A stretch of DNA of 64,000 bases, taken from positions 474,561-538,560 of the forward strand of contig PTFA01000005.1 in the NCBI GenBank assembly GCA_003342895.1, in the 5' to 3' direction. Position numbers and translations under genes: made by a program. The notes below the pieces were generated by a model. The model saw nothing but the letters and a program-made list of their open reading frames with translations, did no database searches and was not told where the DNA came from. Position 1 is the stretch's first letter. The number at the start of each line of letters is the position of its first letter. The stretch comes from Casuarius casuarius (lineage: Eukaryota > Chordata > Aves > Casuariiformes > Casuariidae). Below are positions 24,853 to 36,400 of the stretch, one piece after another.

Positions 24853-27800
24853 TACTGGGGTTTCCTTGTGGTCTTTCCTGAAGTCAGTCTTGACTGGCTT
24901 TCCAATCATAATGCTCATCACAGATCATTTACACTTGAAAGTCTCAGTCTCCATTTAGCATCATCTCCCTGTTCAGCTGCCTCTTTTCACTATGTTCTCC
25001 ACACTCTGTATACGGTGTAGCACAAAGCCAGCTCCACACCACAAAGAGCAGGGCCAAGCAGGCCATGACACCCAGGACAGGACATCAATGTGGCAATACT
25101 CCACCCAGCAAGACCAAAGGACTGTGATGCAAAAGCATTTGGGGCCAGGTGCATGCGTGGATATGGATGCCAGGGGATCTGTGCAAAAGTAGTTCAGTAA
25201 TATTCAACACACCTTGGATCTTTTGCTGCAGGAATGAGGCACGAATGCATGCAGCCTAAAAGGCACCTGTCTCCAAGCTGCAGCAGATACCACCCCCATC
25301 CCATTTCTTCCTGCATCTGGGAAGAAGTTCTTGTGGTTGGACAGGGAAATCAGTGGTCCCTCAATTCCCAGCTGTGTGAGAAAGGCCAGTGGGACATAGG
25401 ATTCCTCCTCTTCAACCCACATAAGAGCAAGCTACTCTTCTGGGGCCACAGGTACCCTTGCGACAGGGGGAAGAGACCCCCTCACTTGCTGTCTTTCTGG
25501 GCAGGAGCCCTAGACTACAAATAAGAAGTTTTATTTGGCAGTTGGATATTTATCCTACAAGAGGGCTCTGTCCTGGACAGGGTTGAGCATCCTCCTGTTA
25601 GCCAGGAAACATCACAGAAGAAAATGCATTACCGTAGTGCGTTTGGTCCTCTGCTTCAAAGAAGCCAGAAACATCCCCATGCAGTACCCCATCCCCTACC
25701 CACCCCATGCTGCTGCTTCATGTTTGCTCACATGCAGTGTGACAACACCTGTGCAGCACACACCAGCCAACTCCTACACATCCATGCTCACCCTCTTGGT
25801 TCAACTGGGCTGATCTGGAGTGGGGGGATACACACTCAAAAGGGAGAAAATGGGGAACTCGCAGAGCCCCTGCCATTTGTTTAGCTCAGGCACAACTTCA
25901 AGCACTGCTGCAATTGTCTAGGAACCGAACAAGTGGCTGAGAGCACCAATTAACACCTCCCAGCGTAACAATACCTCCATCCCATCTCTCCCCATTCTCT
26001 CAGCAGCTTAACACTTTGGCACCCTGAACGACTTCTCCTCCAGACAGCAGACAAACAATCATAGGGCCAGGAATGAAGGTGTATACAGTGCTCTAGCATG
26101 AGGAGAGAGGCAGCACACAGTAATAACTGTTATAAAATCTTATATATTACAATAAAGACTTAGGAGTTGACCTGAGACAACCAAGGTTGGTTTGGAGGAA
26201 TACTTTTTACTCAGACTCAGAGCATTTTTTTGTTAATAGCTATGAGCTGCAAAGATTTCAGAGACAGACCTTTACACAAGAATACAGTGCCCTCTTCAAA
26301 CAGGAAAAAGCCATACAACCACTTTAATCATAACCGTTCTGGGGGGAGGATTAAAAAAACAAAAACTTCACATTTTCTTCATAATAAAGAAGCAATAAGT
26401 ATACGAACTTACTTGTCCTAAAGTTACCTTGAAGTTTCTTTTGTAAACTCAAGTTTGCCAGCTCAACCACATGCAACTGTCTTACGTTACATGACCACAT
26501 AATACTGTTTATATAGCACTCCATATTCATTGTACAAACTGGGTAATAAATCAAACAGAAGTCAAGACCAATTAACAAAAATCGGATATCCCAAAGATAA
26601 AGCTTCTGTATCTTGTGTTAGATCAGCAGCTACAGCCAGGAAAAGTGAACAGCTTTGGGATTCAGAGTCCCTCTATCAGAACCTGTGCTACAATTTAAAG
26701 CAACACAAAATTATGCTTGGCTGAAAACAAGGCTAGTTACAGTTCATGGTGACACTGCCCATCTACCTTAAGGCTTTGCACCAGTGCAGCTGAGTGGATG
26801 GCTGCAATGTGGGCACACCCCCAACACATACAAGGCCTCAGGCTTTGCTCCTTGCTGGAGCCAGAGAAGCACCACCACTGCTAGGAAAGGAGCAGTAATC
26901 CTAAGCAGCTAAGCTGCACAGCTTTCCACCACACCCCAAGGGCCTTTGCTTCAAAGATGTAACATTGAAATGCTAATCTCATATTGTAAACCCATAAACA
27001 AAAACAAAGAGGAGGACAGAAGAGGCAAAAGCCTCCCTCAACACCATCCCCAAACTGAATTTCTGGCATTCAGGCATACAGTGTCCTACAAAGCATGATG
27101 TTACTCCCCCCGCCATGAGTGCGGCCCACAGCTCTAATATCAAAACTGCGAACAAGCACCATCTTTATGGTTAGATGCATTTAAATAGCCACTTCTACCA
27201 CACACTAGGATAGTCTTTGTGTCAGAAATCTTTCAACTGACCAGGCACAGACCTGCCAGCCTTATCACTTTTTTTTTTTTTTTTTTTTACAACAAGATAA
27301 CATCAAGTATTAGGAATACTAAAACCTAACTGGTTTCTGCAGCTGGGCTCCAGCTTGACTCTGCTATACCCTGAATATGCTTTTACCCACCTCCCCCAAA
27401 ATGCACACTTTTTCTATCCATGCCTGCCCTCTTGCTCATGAAATGCATACAACTCCCCCCCCACTCGGGACGCAGGCTAACAGGCAGGTAGGTGCCCTAG
27501 CTCTGGCTTTGCTACAGGCTGGGCAGGTATAGAAGACAGCATAAGTCAATTGGTGAGGAAAACAGGTCCGACAGCTAGCCTTGCAAGGGAAGACTGTTAA
27601 TATCAGGGATCAATAAGAAGGAACATGCTATCCCGAGGCTGGCCGGCCCGTCTCTGTGCTTACTCTGCTCTTCCTTCCAACCCTGCCAGTGCACCCAGAT
27701 CTATAGCAAGTCAACACGGGAGATCATTTCTCACAAGCAAATGCCCTGCACTAGACAGAGCGCTGAAACTGTCTAATTACCCCGAAAGCTGCCCTTTTGT

Positions 27801-29399
27801 TTCGCATCCTCCCTGTTTTCTTCTGTCTCCTGACCTGTTTTCACAGGCATTTCTGGCTGCCTGTCATGTGGAAGCCAAATTTTAAAGACAAAGCAGTGGC
27901 TCATGCATTCATCCCTCCGCTGAGGACTGGCTGTCGCTGAGGACACTACCGCTACCACCAACCTTCAAAGGAGAGGAAGAGCACAGGTCTAGCAACGCAG
28001 GCCGTGGGTAAGGGGAAAGCTATGCTGTGTGCCCAGAACGGATGAGCAGCAATTCAATAGCGGGGGAGCTGAAGCCAGCCGTGGTTAACTTAGGCCAGAA
28101 GGTCCGAGGGCTCTTTTCTGCCAAGTTTAGTCTTGGATGACAGTGAAATGTGCTTAATTTGACAGTTTCGTTTTAACATGTATGGGCAAAGTCCAGAAGG
28201 CGACAGCAGCAAGGGAGCAGAGCTGGATTATTATAAGGTGGTTTTTCTGCTGCCTCAGCCTAATGCTCAGTACTAAAAACTGAAACAAAAAATTATAGAT
28301 GCTGCCCGTTCACTCTAGCAATGAAATAATCAAAAGCACAGTGTGTTCAACAGTGTAACAACATTCTCACATGTATATGGCAAGTGTTATGAAAAGTCAG
28401 CCTTTTGCTATAAATTTCAAACCCCGTGCCCACCTTGGGCATTACAGAAGCCGAAGCTGGGGCACAGCACTGGAGGTGGCAGCCATGGAGCTGCAACACA
28501 TGGGACTACGAACCCATGTAGGAATGCAAGCTGCCAGCGATAAGCAGAAGTTTGGTCTGGAAACCAGCAGCTTTATACTACCAATCAGTTTGCAAGCTAT
28601 CATGGGAGACACTCAGAAAAACTGCTTGAATTTGTATTACTCTTCCTCCTCCCAAACAAAAACAAAGCCACAGCAGGGAATAATTGTAGGTTCTGTTAAA
28701 CTGTTTCTCCCTATGGCTCTTTTCACATTCTTTTTTAATCTACAATAAAGGAAAGTTGTGGCACTGATATGACATATGTGTCCTCCTACAGCTATAGGAC
28801 ATACACTTGTATTCCCACAAGCACATGTGAAATGCAGTTCCTCAAGCAGCCATTGAAGCAGTAGAGAGAAGTATGTAGTTAACAGTAAGTTTAACTACTG
28901 GAATTCTGTCAAAAATGTAGAGATATTTGGCTTGTTCGGGGTTGTGTGTCTGTGGGGACGGGGAAGAAGAACGGTTCAGAGACACATGAGAACATCTTCC
29001 AACCTCACTTGACTATTTCTTCTAAAGAAGTGTGAAGTGCATCTTTCTTCACTGACACTTTGCTCTCTGCTAGCCAATACAAAGCCTTTACCACGCATGC
29101 CTGGCCACCAGCTTCCATAAGCTGAGCGCACTCTCCAGGCTTTTGAGGATTTAAGACTTTTTTTTGTAGAGCATTGCCAGACATACTGATCACGGAGTAG
29201 GTAAAATACCAAATGCCAGCTCAATGGGAGGGCATAACTGCACCTCTACTTGTCCTTGCCATGCTCTGCGCAAGAAACACACCTGGGATGTCCAGCCCTG
29301 GCTACGACGCAGCCACTCCCCCCCTTCTGCTCCTGGTCCCCACATTCAAAGAGCTGACCTCTCCATTTCACACAAGTGCACCCCAGGCACGCAGGGCAG
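24853..29399. other. Intronic, no gene recognised
   Basis: No exon or clear interspersed repeat. A T20 run lies at 27269-27288 and could be the poly(A) tail of an unrecognised minus-strand retroposon, though no identifiable body adjoins it. Open frames at 25204-25813 and 27625-27961 lack familiar motifs. Confidence 0.5.
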
Positions 29400-29570
29400 C
29401 GAAGGGTTAATTTAATTAGTTCTGTGTGTGCTCAAAGAATTACAGGCAACTTCATTTAATTATTAAGTAGCCAATCAGGTAATCTCTGTATCTGATTAGC
29501 AGGCTAATGAAATAATGTCTTCCAGTTCAAAGCTGTCATTCCAATCAGGAGACGGCCTTTCAGCTAGGGG
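29400..29570. promoter_or_regulatory. Homeodomain-motif-rich candidate enhancer
   Basis: Within 170 bases there are TTAATTA (29412-29418), TTTAATTATTAA (29455-29466), CCAATCA (29471-29477), CTGATTAGC (29492-29500), GCTAATGA (29503-29510) and a second CCAATCA (29542-29548). The density of TAATTA/GATTA cores next to a GC-rich block (29570-29760) is unlike ordinary intron. It is repeat-free as far as I can see. Function is inferred. Confidence 0.35.
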
Positions 29571-32250
29571 GAAGAGCTGGCCAGGTTTCCATGGGCTCGA
29601 GGCTTTGGGTTTTGGACAGGGGAGCGAGAGCAGGGAGAGTAAAAACCTTTTTGCACCGCATCCTACAGCCTCTGCCTTTGCACAGGGGAGCACAGCTTCC
29701 CGGGCAGGCATGTGCCCCTTGCCTCCCGCTCCCGGATGCCCATGAATATGCCAGGACCACGAGCAGCCTCCGAGCAGGGTGCTGCGAGTGCCAGGCCACC
29801 ACTGTATCACCTAGGCACTGCCCACTGAGAGTGCTGCTAAATATGTGGGGCATGACTCTGCGATGGTCCACATGGGAAAAGAGTCACACAGCAAAGCCAT
29901 TACAGCGCTAAGAGGAAGCTAGAAAAACCTCCTCCCTCCCCCACCCCACTCTCCGCTCCTGTGTCATATGCAGTTATTTCCAGCCTGGGGAAAAGTGCAA
30001 GGCGGCAGCTGTCACACGAGGCAAGGACTTGCCCCTTTTAAACAGGGATTTCAGGACTAAATGACCCATTACAATTAACACAGCTGCAAGAACTGGGACA
30101 CTTCCACACAGCACAAGAGGGGGCTTGGGAGTGGGGGAGGAAAGGAGGGGAAAAGCAGAGGGTTAGGACCGTGCTCCTAAGACCTGGCATGGAGTCTCCA
30201 ACACCTCCACTTCGCAAGGACTAGCTCAGCTGTCTTCAGCCCACTGCTTATCACTCAGCCTCGCGCCCCATGCCAGAAGCCCCCGCCGCAGTGCTGTGAT
30301 GAGGGGAGCAGCCGGGTTCAAGTTGACCGCACCGCTTGTGGGAGCTGCCCCTCCATGGCACTACTGCTCCTGCTCAGAAATTCCCCTTCCTAAGCAGTAG
30401 TACTAGGTACGCCACTGCAGTACAGCAGCACAACTGCTTTTTGCACAGCCATGCGCATACCAACTTTTAATTAGACAGCCCAGGTACCGGTATCAGCCTA
30501 GCTGCAGCAAGATGTGGTTCAGCATGACCTATCTACCAGAGTATTTACCCAAGGACAGACTTTGATGTCCAAGCTCCATCTCGTGCTGCTGCAACTCGCT
30601 GCATGTCCTCTGCTGCTAGCTCAAATGCTAATTCAGTTACAATTATAGGAGCTGCCACAGCACCTTTGGACTGCAGGGCACTTGTGTTTCTGAGAGCTAG
30701 ATCACCTTCCTGGTGACACTTCCACTCTCCAGCTGCATTTCCCCAGAAAAAAACAGCCTCCAGGATACCCACACCAAACAGCAATAGTTTTATTAAGTCA
30801 CCACATGGAAAATGAATGCACTTAGAGAGAATCCCAAGAGGCGGTAGAAAAATTGCAAGCAGTCTCCAGACAGCCAGCTAGACAGCTGGCTTTCCACAAG
30901 AATGCTGAAGTGTTGACACTTTTTGTTGACCCTTTCTTCCTGAGCATATCCCATGAACAAGAAATAAGACTGCCAAATGGGAAGACACATCTCCCTCTCT
31001 TCTCTTTGCTGACTACAGCCATTACAAATGAAGGGAACTGGTTAGATCAAGAAATTGAGGCTTGGACAGCACAATGAAGCATCCACTAATAATTAATCCC
31101 TTAACAGCCTTCCTGCCAACTGGCTAAGGATTAGGCAATGATTATAAATTGTAGTTACTCTTCCAAGGAAAAACAACACAACATCATATGGAAGTCTGTA
31201 TTCATCCTTTAATTCTTTAAAAATTTCAGCTGAAATCAGTCCGGCTTACAATTAACAAGAGAAAAGTCTTCCTAACCATCCTCCTGAAAAACTTCAGTCC
31301 TGAAATCCAAGCTGGGCTCCTCCAGCTTGTTGCTTTGTAATTTGTAAAGCACAAGAATAACAAAATAAAAGTGGTAAAACTTGTGTCATTGAAGTTCTAA
31401 ATCTGCAGAAGGAGTAAGTATATTAGCCACACAGATACTATTGTTACCCCTGTATTCCTGGCATCCTGCTACCTCAAGAAACATACAACAGGACCTGCCA
31501 AGACAGTGCTGTTTCACCACTTATTAACTAGCACACAGATGCAATTTGAGCCCTATTTAAGCACAAGCAACTGAAGCAGCCACCTGGGGACCAGCATTCC
31601 TTGACAACCCCACGGCACACATTCCCGCCCCGCGTCCCCCAGCAGTGAAACCAGGTCAGGGAGGCAAAGCATGACCTGATCTCCACCTCTGATAGCACCA
31701 AGCTCCATCCCATCCCCTCTTGCCACCCTGGCCACAGTCAGCAGGTCTGACTGCATGCACCCCCGCAAGCAACGAACAGGATACCGATACCCATCCGCAC
31801 ATGCGAAGGGACTCCCGTGCAATGCTGCGGCTATTTGCGGATCAGCCATCACCCAAAACGTCCCAAAATGAGAAAGTCCGGGCGTTTGGCAGGGCAGACG
31901 CTTACTATAGTGAGTAGTTTGTCCTGCTGAGGGACTCGTAACACCCTCCCAAATTACACACTGCCCTTTACAGGACACCGCAGCAGCTGGAATCAGCTCC
32001 CTTCTCACATTCCTTAATAAGCACTTCCATCGCCACACAGGGTGGATGTCGGGCATCAGCTGCAGTTAATCATAACCGAGAGCTGTGCTCCCTTCCACTA
32101 TGCTCCAGCACTATCTGCAGCCTAAGAATATCCAGCACCACCCTGCCGGGGCAGGGGAGCCAAGTGGTCCGAGCTCAGGGGCCTCACAGGTCCCCCCTGT
32201 CACCGGGGACTTTCACTCTGCCTCCTCCTAGCAGCAGCCTCTGGCAGGCA
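29570..32250. other. Intronic, GC-richer, no gene recognised
   Basis: 29570-30350 is GC-richer than its flanks and generates overlapping open frames of about 100 codons on both strands without a recognisable domain. 31553-32056 has a 167-codon minus-strand frame, also unassigned. The stretch ends at the C-run and gap. Confidence 0.5.
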
Positions 32251-32263
32251 CCCCCCCCCCCCC

Positions 32264-32298
32264 NNNNNNNNNNNNNNNNNNNNNNNNNNNNNNNNNNN
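32264..32298. other. Assembly gap, 35 N, next to a C13 run
   Basis: Thirty-five N directly follow 13 C (32251-32263). The break probably reflects a longer C homopolymer or G-quadruplex-prone DNA that failed to sequence. Single undetermined bases also occur at 2989 and 22439. Confidence 1.
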
Positions 32299-34890
32299 AT
32301 AGCTGGTTGAGATCCTACAGATCATGGAAAGATAATCCATCGCACTGCTAATGCACTACTGCAGCTGTCCATGGAGAAAATCCCCTTTCAACCAAAAAAC
32401 CCCCTCAAGCCCTTTGATCCTCTCCAACACACAATTATGTTAAGGGCAAAGTAGTCTTCTGTGCCTCGGCACCTTGTATTGGGCTGAAAGAAAAGAAATC
32501 GAGACGGCTATTCCCTGCTTATTCTACATGGCTGCTCCATCCTACAGGGCGATCAGTTCAGGCTTTTTCATCACAGGCAAGCAAATCCTGGTGGATAGAT
32601 ACCTGCACATGCTGGATGACCAGAGCCTGGAAGAAACTTTAGGGAAAAAAAGATTTAAAAAAGAAAAACTTCAAATTCTAAGAAGGGTAATCAAACTTTT
32701 CCCTACTTTGTTTCTGTGCAAGACCAATTGAACTGATTGATTTCAACTGCATGTTTAGGCCTGACTTTGGAAGGAACAATTTAAAGGACAACCATGAACT
32801 TTAATTCATATTTTTCTAAAGAGAATGTCAACTCTTAGAAAGCATATATACATATATGCATGTATGTATAGTGTGTATATCTGTAATATAACACACAGAG
32901 CAAATCTTGATTCAGTACCAGAAAAACCACCCCCAAAATCTTTTACAAAGGATGATAAGGATTCTTCTCCAGGTGCCCCCCTTGCTGCATGACCTCTTGT
33001 TACCTGCAGTTTCACTCCACCTGCTACCCACAGCCACAGTGTGATAAGCATTTCTTTCAGCAGAAGGGTCAGCTATAAAAAGCCCTTCCCCTCCCCGCTG
33101 CCTGTTTCCATTCTTGTGCCACTACTTCAGTTATGCTGGTGCAACCCTTTGTGGGGCTATACAGTGAACCAGCTTAGGGAACTGCTCCTGGTTAAACATA
33201 ACTCACTTAAAGGAAAAAAAAAATTATTTTTTTAATTCAGGTGAACAGTTTTACTGCCATCGGTGAAGGGTGGCAGAACTGCCATGGGATGAGTGCTTGA
33301 GAATGTGTCCTCTGGTTCCACCAGACACCTGGTCACAGGTCCACACAAGTAAAACAGCAAAACTGGCTGTATGACCACAGGCTGTCCAATGAACAATACA
33401 AAAATAAAGAGATTTAAAGTCACTTCTCTAACCCCCTGAAATCATGTTAATTTAAGAGGAACGCAACAACTACATTTTGTCCAAATTCTTGGACCAGTTT
33501 TCTAAAAATCTTTATATAAAATATTATGCCATGCACACATTTTTCTATCAATCACCCAGTAACTTTTGAGTTTTTGGCTGACTTAAACCAAAAGCAGCAT
33601 GAGTGCAAAGGTGTTGGACATACAGTTTCTATATTGAGTGCTCACCACACCTGGCCCCTACAACCACCCCCAGACTATGTTTGCATGCCAGCGCGTGCAC
33701 AGCCTGCACGAGGTTTGGCTAACCAACGGGTGAAACAGCAGCAGGTGAGCAGCACGGGATGAAATAAGGCTTTGAAAGGGGAGGACACAGTCAGGAACAG
33801 ACATGAAGAGGGACACTGAGGAAAGCTAGATGTGAGGACATGATGGGCTGCCATCTCCCATGTTCAGACCAGGAGCCCTATAAAGCCAGGACTCGCTTGT
33901 GCTCGCAAGTGCAATGAGTTTGCATTCGAAAAAGCATTTTACCTTTATGGAGTCCCCTTAAGGTTACCTGTTCAGATGTCACAAAGCAAGCTGCATCTTG
34001 GGCCTAATTCAGTAAGGGTTAGGCCTAACTGAGGTTTTACAACACCATATAAAAACATGGAAGGGGTCTTTCCTGTCGGGCTTTTTTTCCCCCGAAAATT
34101 TCTTTTTGTGTTTGAACCTTCACAGCACACCAGAAGAGGGAGCCTCTGACTCCTCTCCCATGCTCATCATTTGTTTTATATTAGCAACAATGACAAGCTC
34201 TATTAAGAATCAAGCTCCTAAATTGAACTCTCACCTCTTGCCTCCTAAAACAAATAAGAAAAAACCCAAGCAACACAAAAAAAAAACCCCTCTTTCCTTT
34301 GTGTTATGGATGTATAAACATATTTGCTGCCTAAACTCCTTGCGTACAGACGTCACCTAAAATGGAAAAACATAAAACCCCCAGCTCTTTCTTCCTACCT
34401 TTTGGCTTTGCAAAGGTCCATCTCCTTTGGAGCAGACGTAACGGGAGAAAGAGTCAGAGAACTACTGGTTTTTACCAGTGAGGAGGAACAAGACCCTCCG
34501 AGGCTGCTTTCACAACCAGGAGCCCCAGCGACCAGAGCAGCACTAAGCCAAGGGTTTGGAGGCCTGTGGCTGACCCAGCAGCTGACCGCTGGGGAAACAT
34601 GAGGTCCTGCTCCCCTCTGCCACGTGCTCCCATCACTTCGCCCATGCTGCCTCAAACGCCGCAGGCAGGAAAGCAACCCTGCCCAAGCCCTGCAAGATGC
34701 CGCAGAGTCAGGAGCAAGGTCGGAGTGAGGCGAGAGCTGGAAAGGGAGCAAGACTTCCTCTGGGCAGCGGGCTGCCCGCAAAAGCAAAGCTTCAAGTTTC
34801 ACAGCTCCCTGTGAACAGCGCGTATGCAGCCCTTTCCGCAAAGCCGAACACACCGATTTAACCACACTGATTTAAAAAGCAACAAAGGAA
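32299..34890. other. Intronic, no gene recognised
   Basis: It includes an alternating purine-pyrimidine AT/TG-rich tract at about 32841-32882 (catatatacatatatgcatg...gtgtgtat). A 156-codon minus-strand frame at 34395-34865 shows no familiar motif. Confidence 0.5.
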
Positions 34891-34899
34891 TACCCCCCA

Positions 34900-35035
34900 C
34901 ACAGGCAGCGAGTTACTGAAATAAGCTAAATCAATGTAAGTAAAAGCTGAACCAGTTTAAGTACACCTAGCATTAAGGGTTTGCACTGTTTAAATCAGAT
35001 CAGTCTCAAAATTGTTGTGTTACACTGGTGGCCTG
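34900..35035. repeat. Probable ancient non-autonomous DNA-transposon debris
   Basis: The text is dense in TTTAAACC-like words on both strands (GCTGAACCAGTTTAAG, CACTGTTTAAATCAG) and closes with GTTACACTGGTGG. This resembles a sauropsid MITE-like family whose copies carry 'aaccagtttaa' and 'gtgtagacaaggcc' ends. Terminal inverted repeats are not intact. Confidence 0.35.
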
Positions 35036-36084
35036 CCCTAGAATAGAGAAGGTCTAAGAAACATTACGCCCCTTGTATTTCAAGTCTTGTGGTATTAACT
35101 TCACATACCGTCCTCTCCAGCCAGCCTTCGGCACTCCTATCCCAGATGATATTTAACAGCTTTGTTTTCAGGAGAAAGTTGGTACCTTAGCCAGGCATTT
35201 ATAAAAAATAAGAGTTCATAAAGACCTAACTTTAAAAGGCGTCACATATGGCTGTTGGGCCACCTCAGAGCAACATTTGCAAAGTAAAGACTTTGACTGC
35301 AATTAGTCTGTAGTGTCAAGTTATTCCCCTGTCCTCAGTAAAGACCGACTTAAAAGCACATGCACAAAAACAGCATGAAAGTACAGCAAAAACGTGACAA
35401 ACAAAATGCACCAAAATCAATTTTCTCTATCAGCTGTTTTCTGTTCTTTACACAAAGGACTCCAAACCCCTCCTAATTACAGGAGTACTCCACCTAACAG
35501 GATCTGCTAACGCGGCCTTCCTTGCAAGGAAGGCAGGGAGAGCGGGCACACAATAGGAAGGAGACTTGCTAAAGGGAATAGATCTGTTAAATTAACACAT
35601 TTTCTGTCAACCAAATCAGCTGCCCCTAGTGCTATTGTTGGTGAAACAATGGAGACCCCAGGAATGGGCACCCATTAAAAGGAACAAGCCTGCTGAAAGG
35701 ATACACTCTAAGGCACAGTGTTGTGTGTTTAACAGGATTCTCTACTGTAAGGAAGGAGGAATCACTGGGCTGCATTGTTCTCACAATCCCAGCAGATGCT
35801 GTTTCTTTGGGTAAGAGGGGGAAAAAATAATTTTCATAAACATCTACTATAAGATTTAAACTATAAACTTTTAATTCAGGAACTTTCAACTCCCTGGCTG
35901 TCGTCGTTTCTCCCTAGCCCTTTTCTTGAGGAGATTTTCCCTGAAAGAAGCCTATGAAAGCATCCATTGCCATTACAAAAGTTAATTCTTCACCCTTCAT
36001 GCAGGCACTTAACAGATGCCAGGGGCAGAATGGCACAGCTCTACAGTATTCTTTGCAGGGAGAGAAAGACCACAGTTAAGCAGG

Positions 36085-36400
36085 TCTACATATAAAGCTG
36101 CAACACTTTTAAGGTGTTACTTTTAACTGGTTTAGTTAGTGCAAATTTCAAAAAGAACATAAACTCGAAGCCTAATTTAGATGCACCGTGCAATGGTTTA
36201 CATCAGCTTCATTAAATTGGTATAGGTTTGCAGATAGTCAAGGCTTTGTAAACAAAGCAAACTGCTAAGTCATATTTAAACTACTATACAGAACATTTTT
36301 TTCTAGCAGAGGCTTTACACTAAATTATCTTAAACTGTTTTCTAAACCAATTCAGCTTAAACTGTTAAATTTGTGGGTGCACAAACACTTCAGCTAACAA
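36085..36400. repeat. Probable ancient non-autonomous DNA-transposon debris
   Basis: It shows the same vocabulary as the 34.9 kb stretch: TTAACTGGTTTAGTTAGTGC (36123-36142), GGCTTTACACTAAATTATCTTAAACTG (36309-36335), CTAAACCAATTCAGCTTAAACTG. 'GTCTACAT' at 36086 could be a decayed terminal repeat. Confidence 0.35.

Noticed and set aside
27269..27288. T20 as the poly(A) tail of a processed pseudogene on the minus strand
   Set aside because: No adjoining coding-like sequence or target-site duplication could be recognised; treated as a homopolymer.
34395..34865. 156-codon minus-strand frame
   Set aside because: Serine/leucine/alanine-rich composition in GC-richer DNA, without family resemblance.
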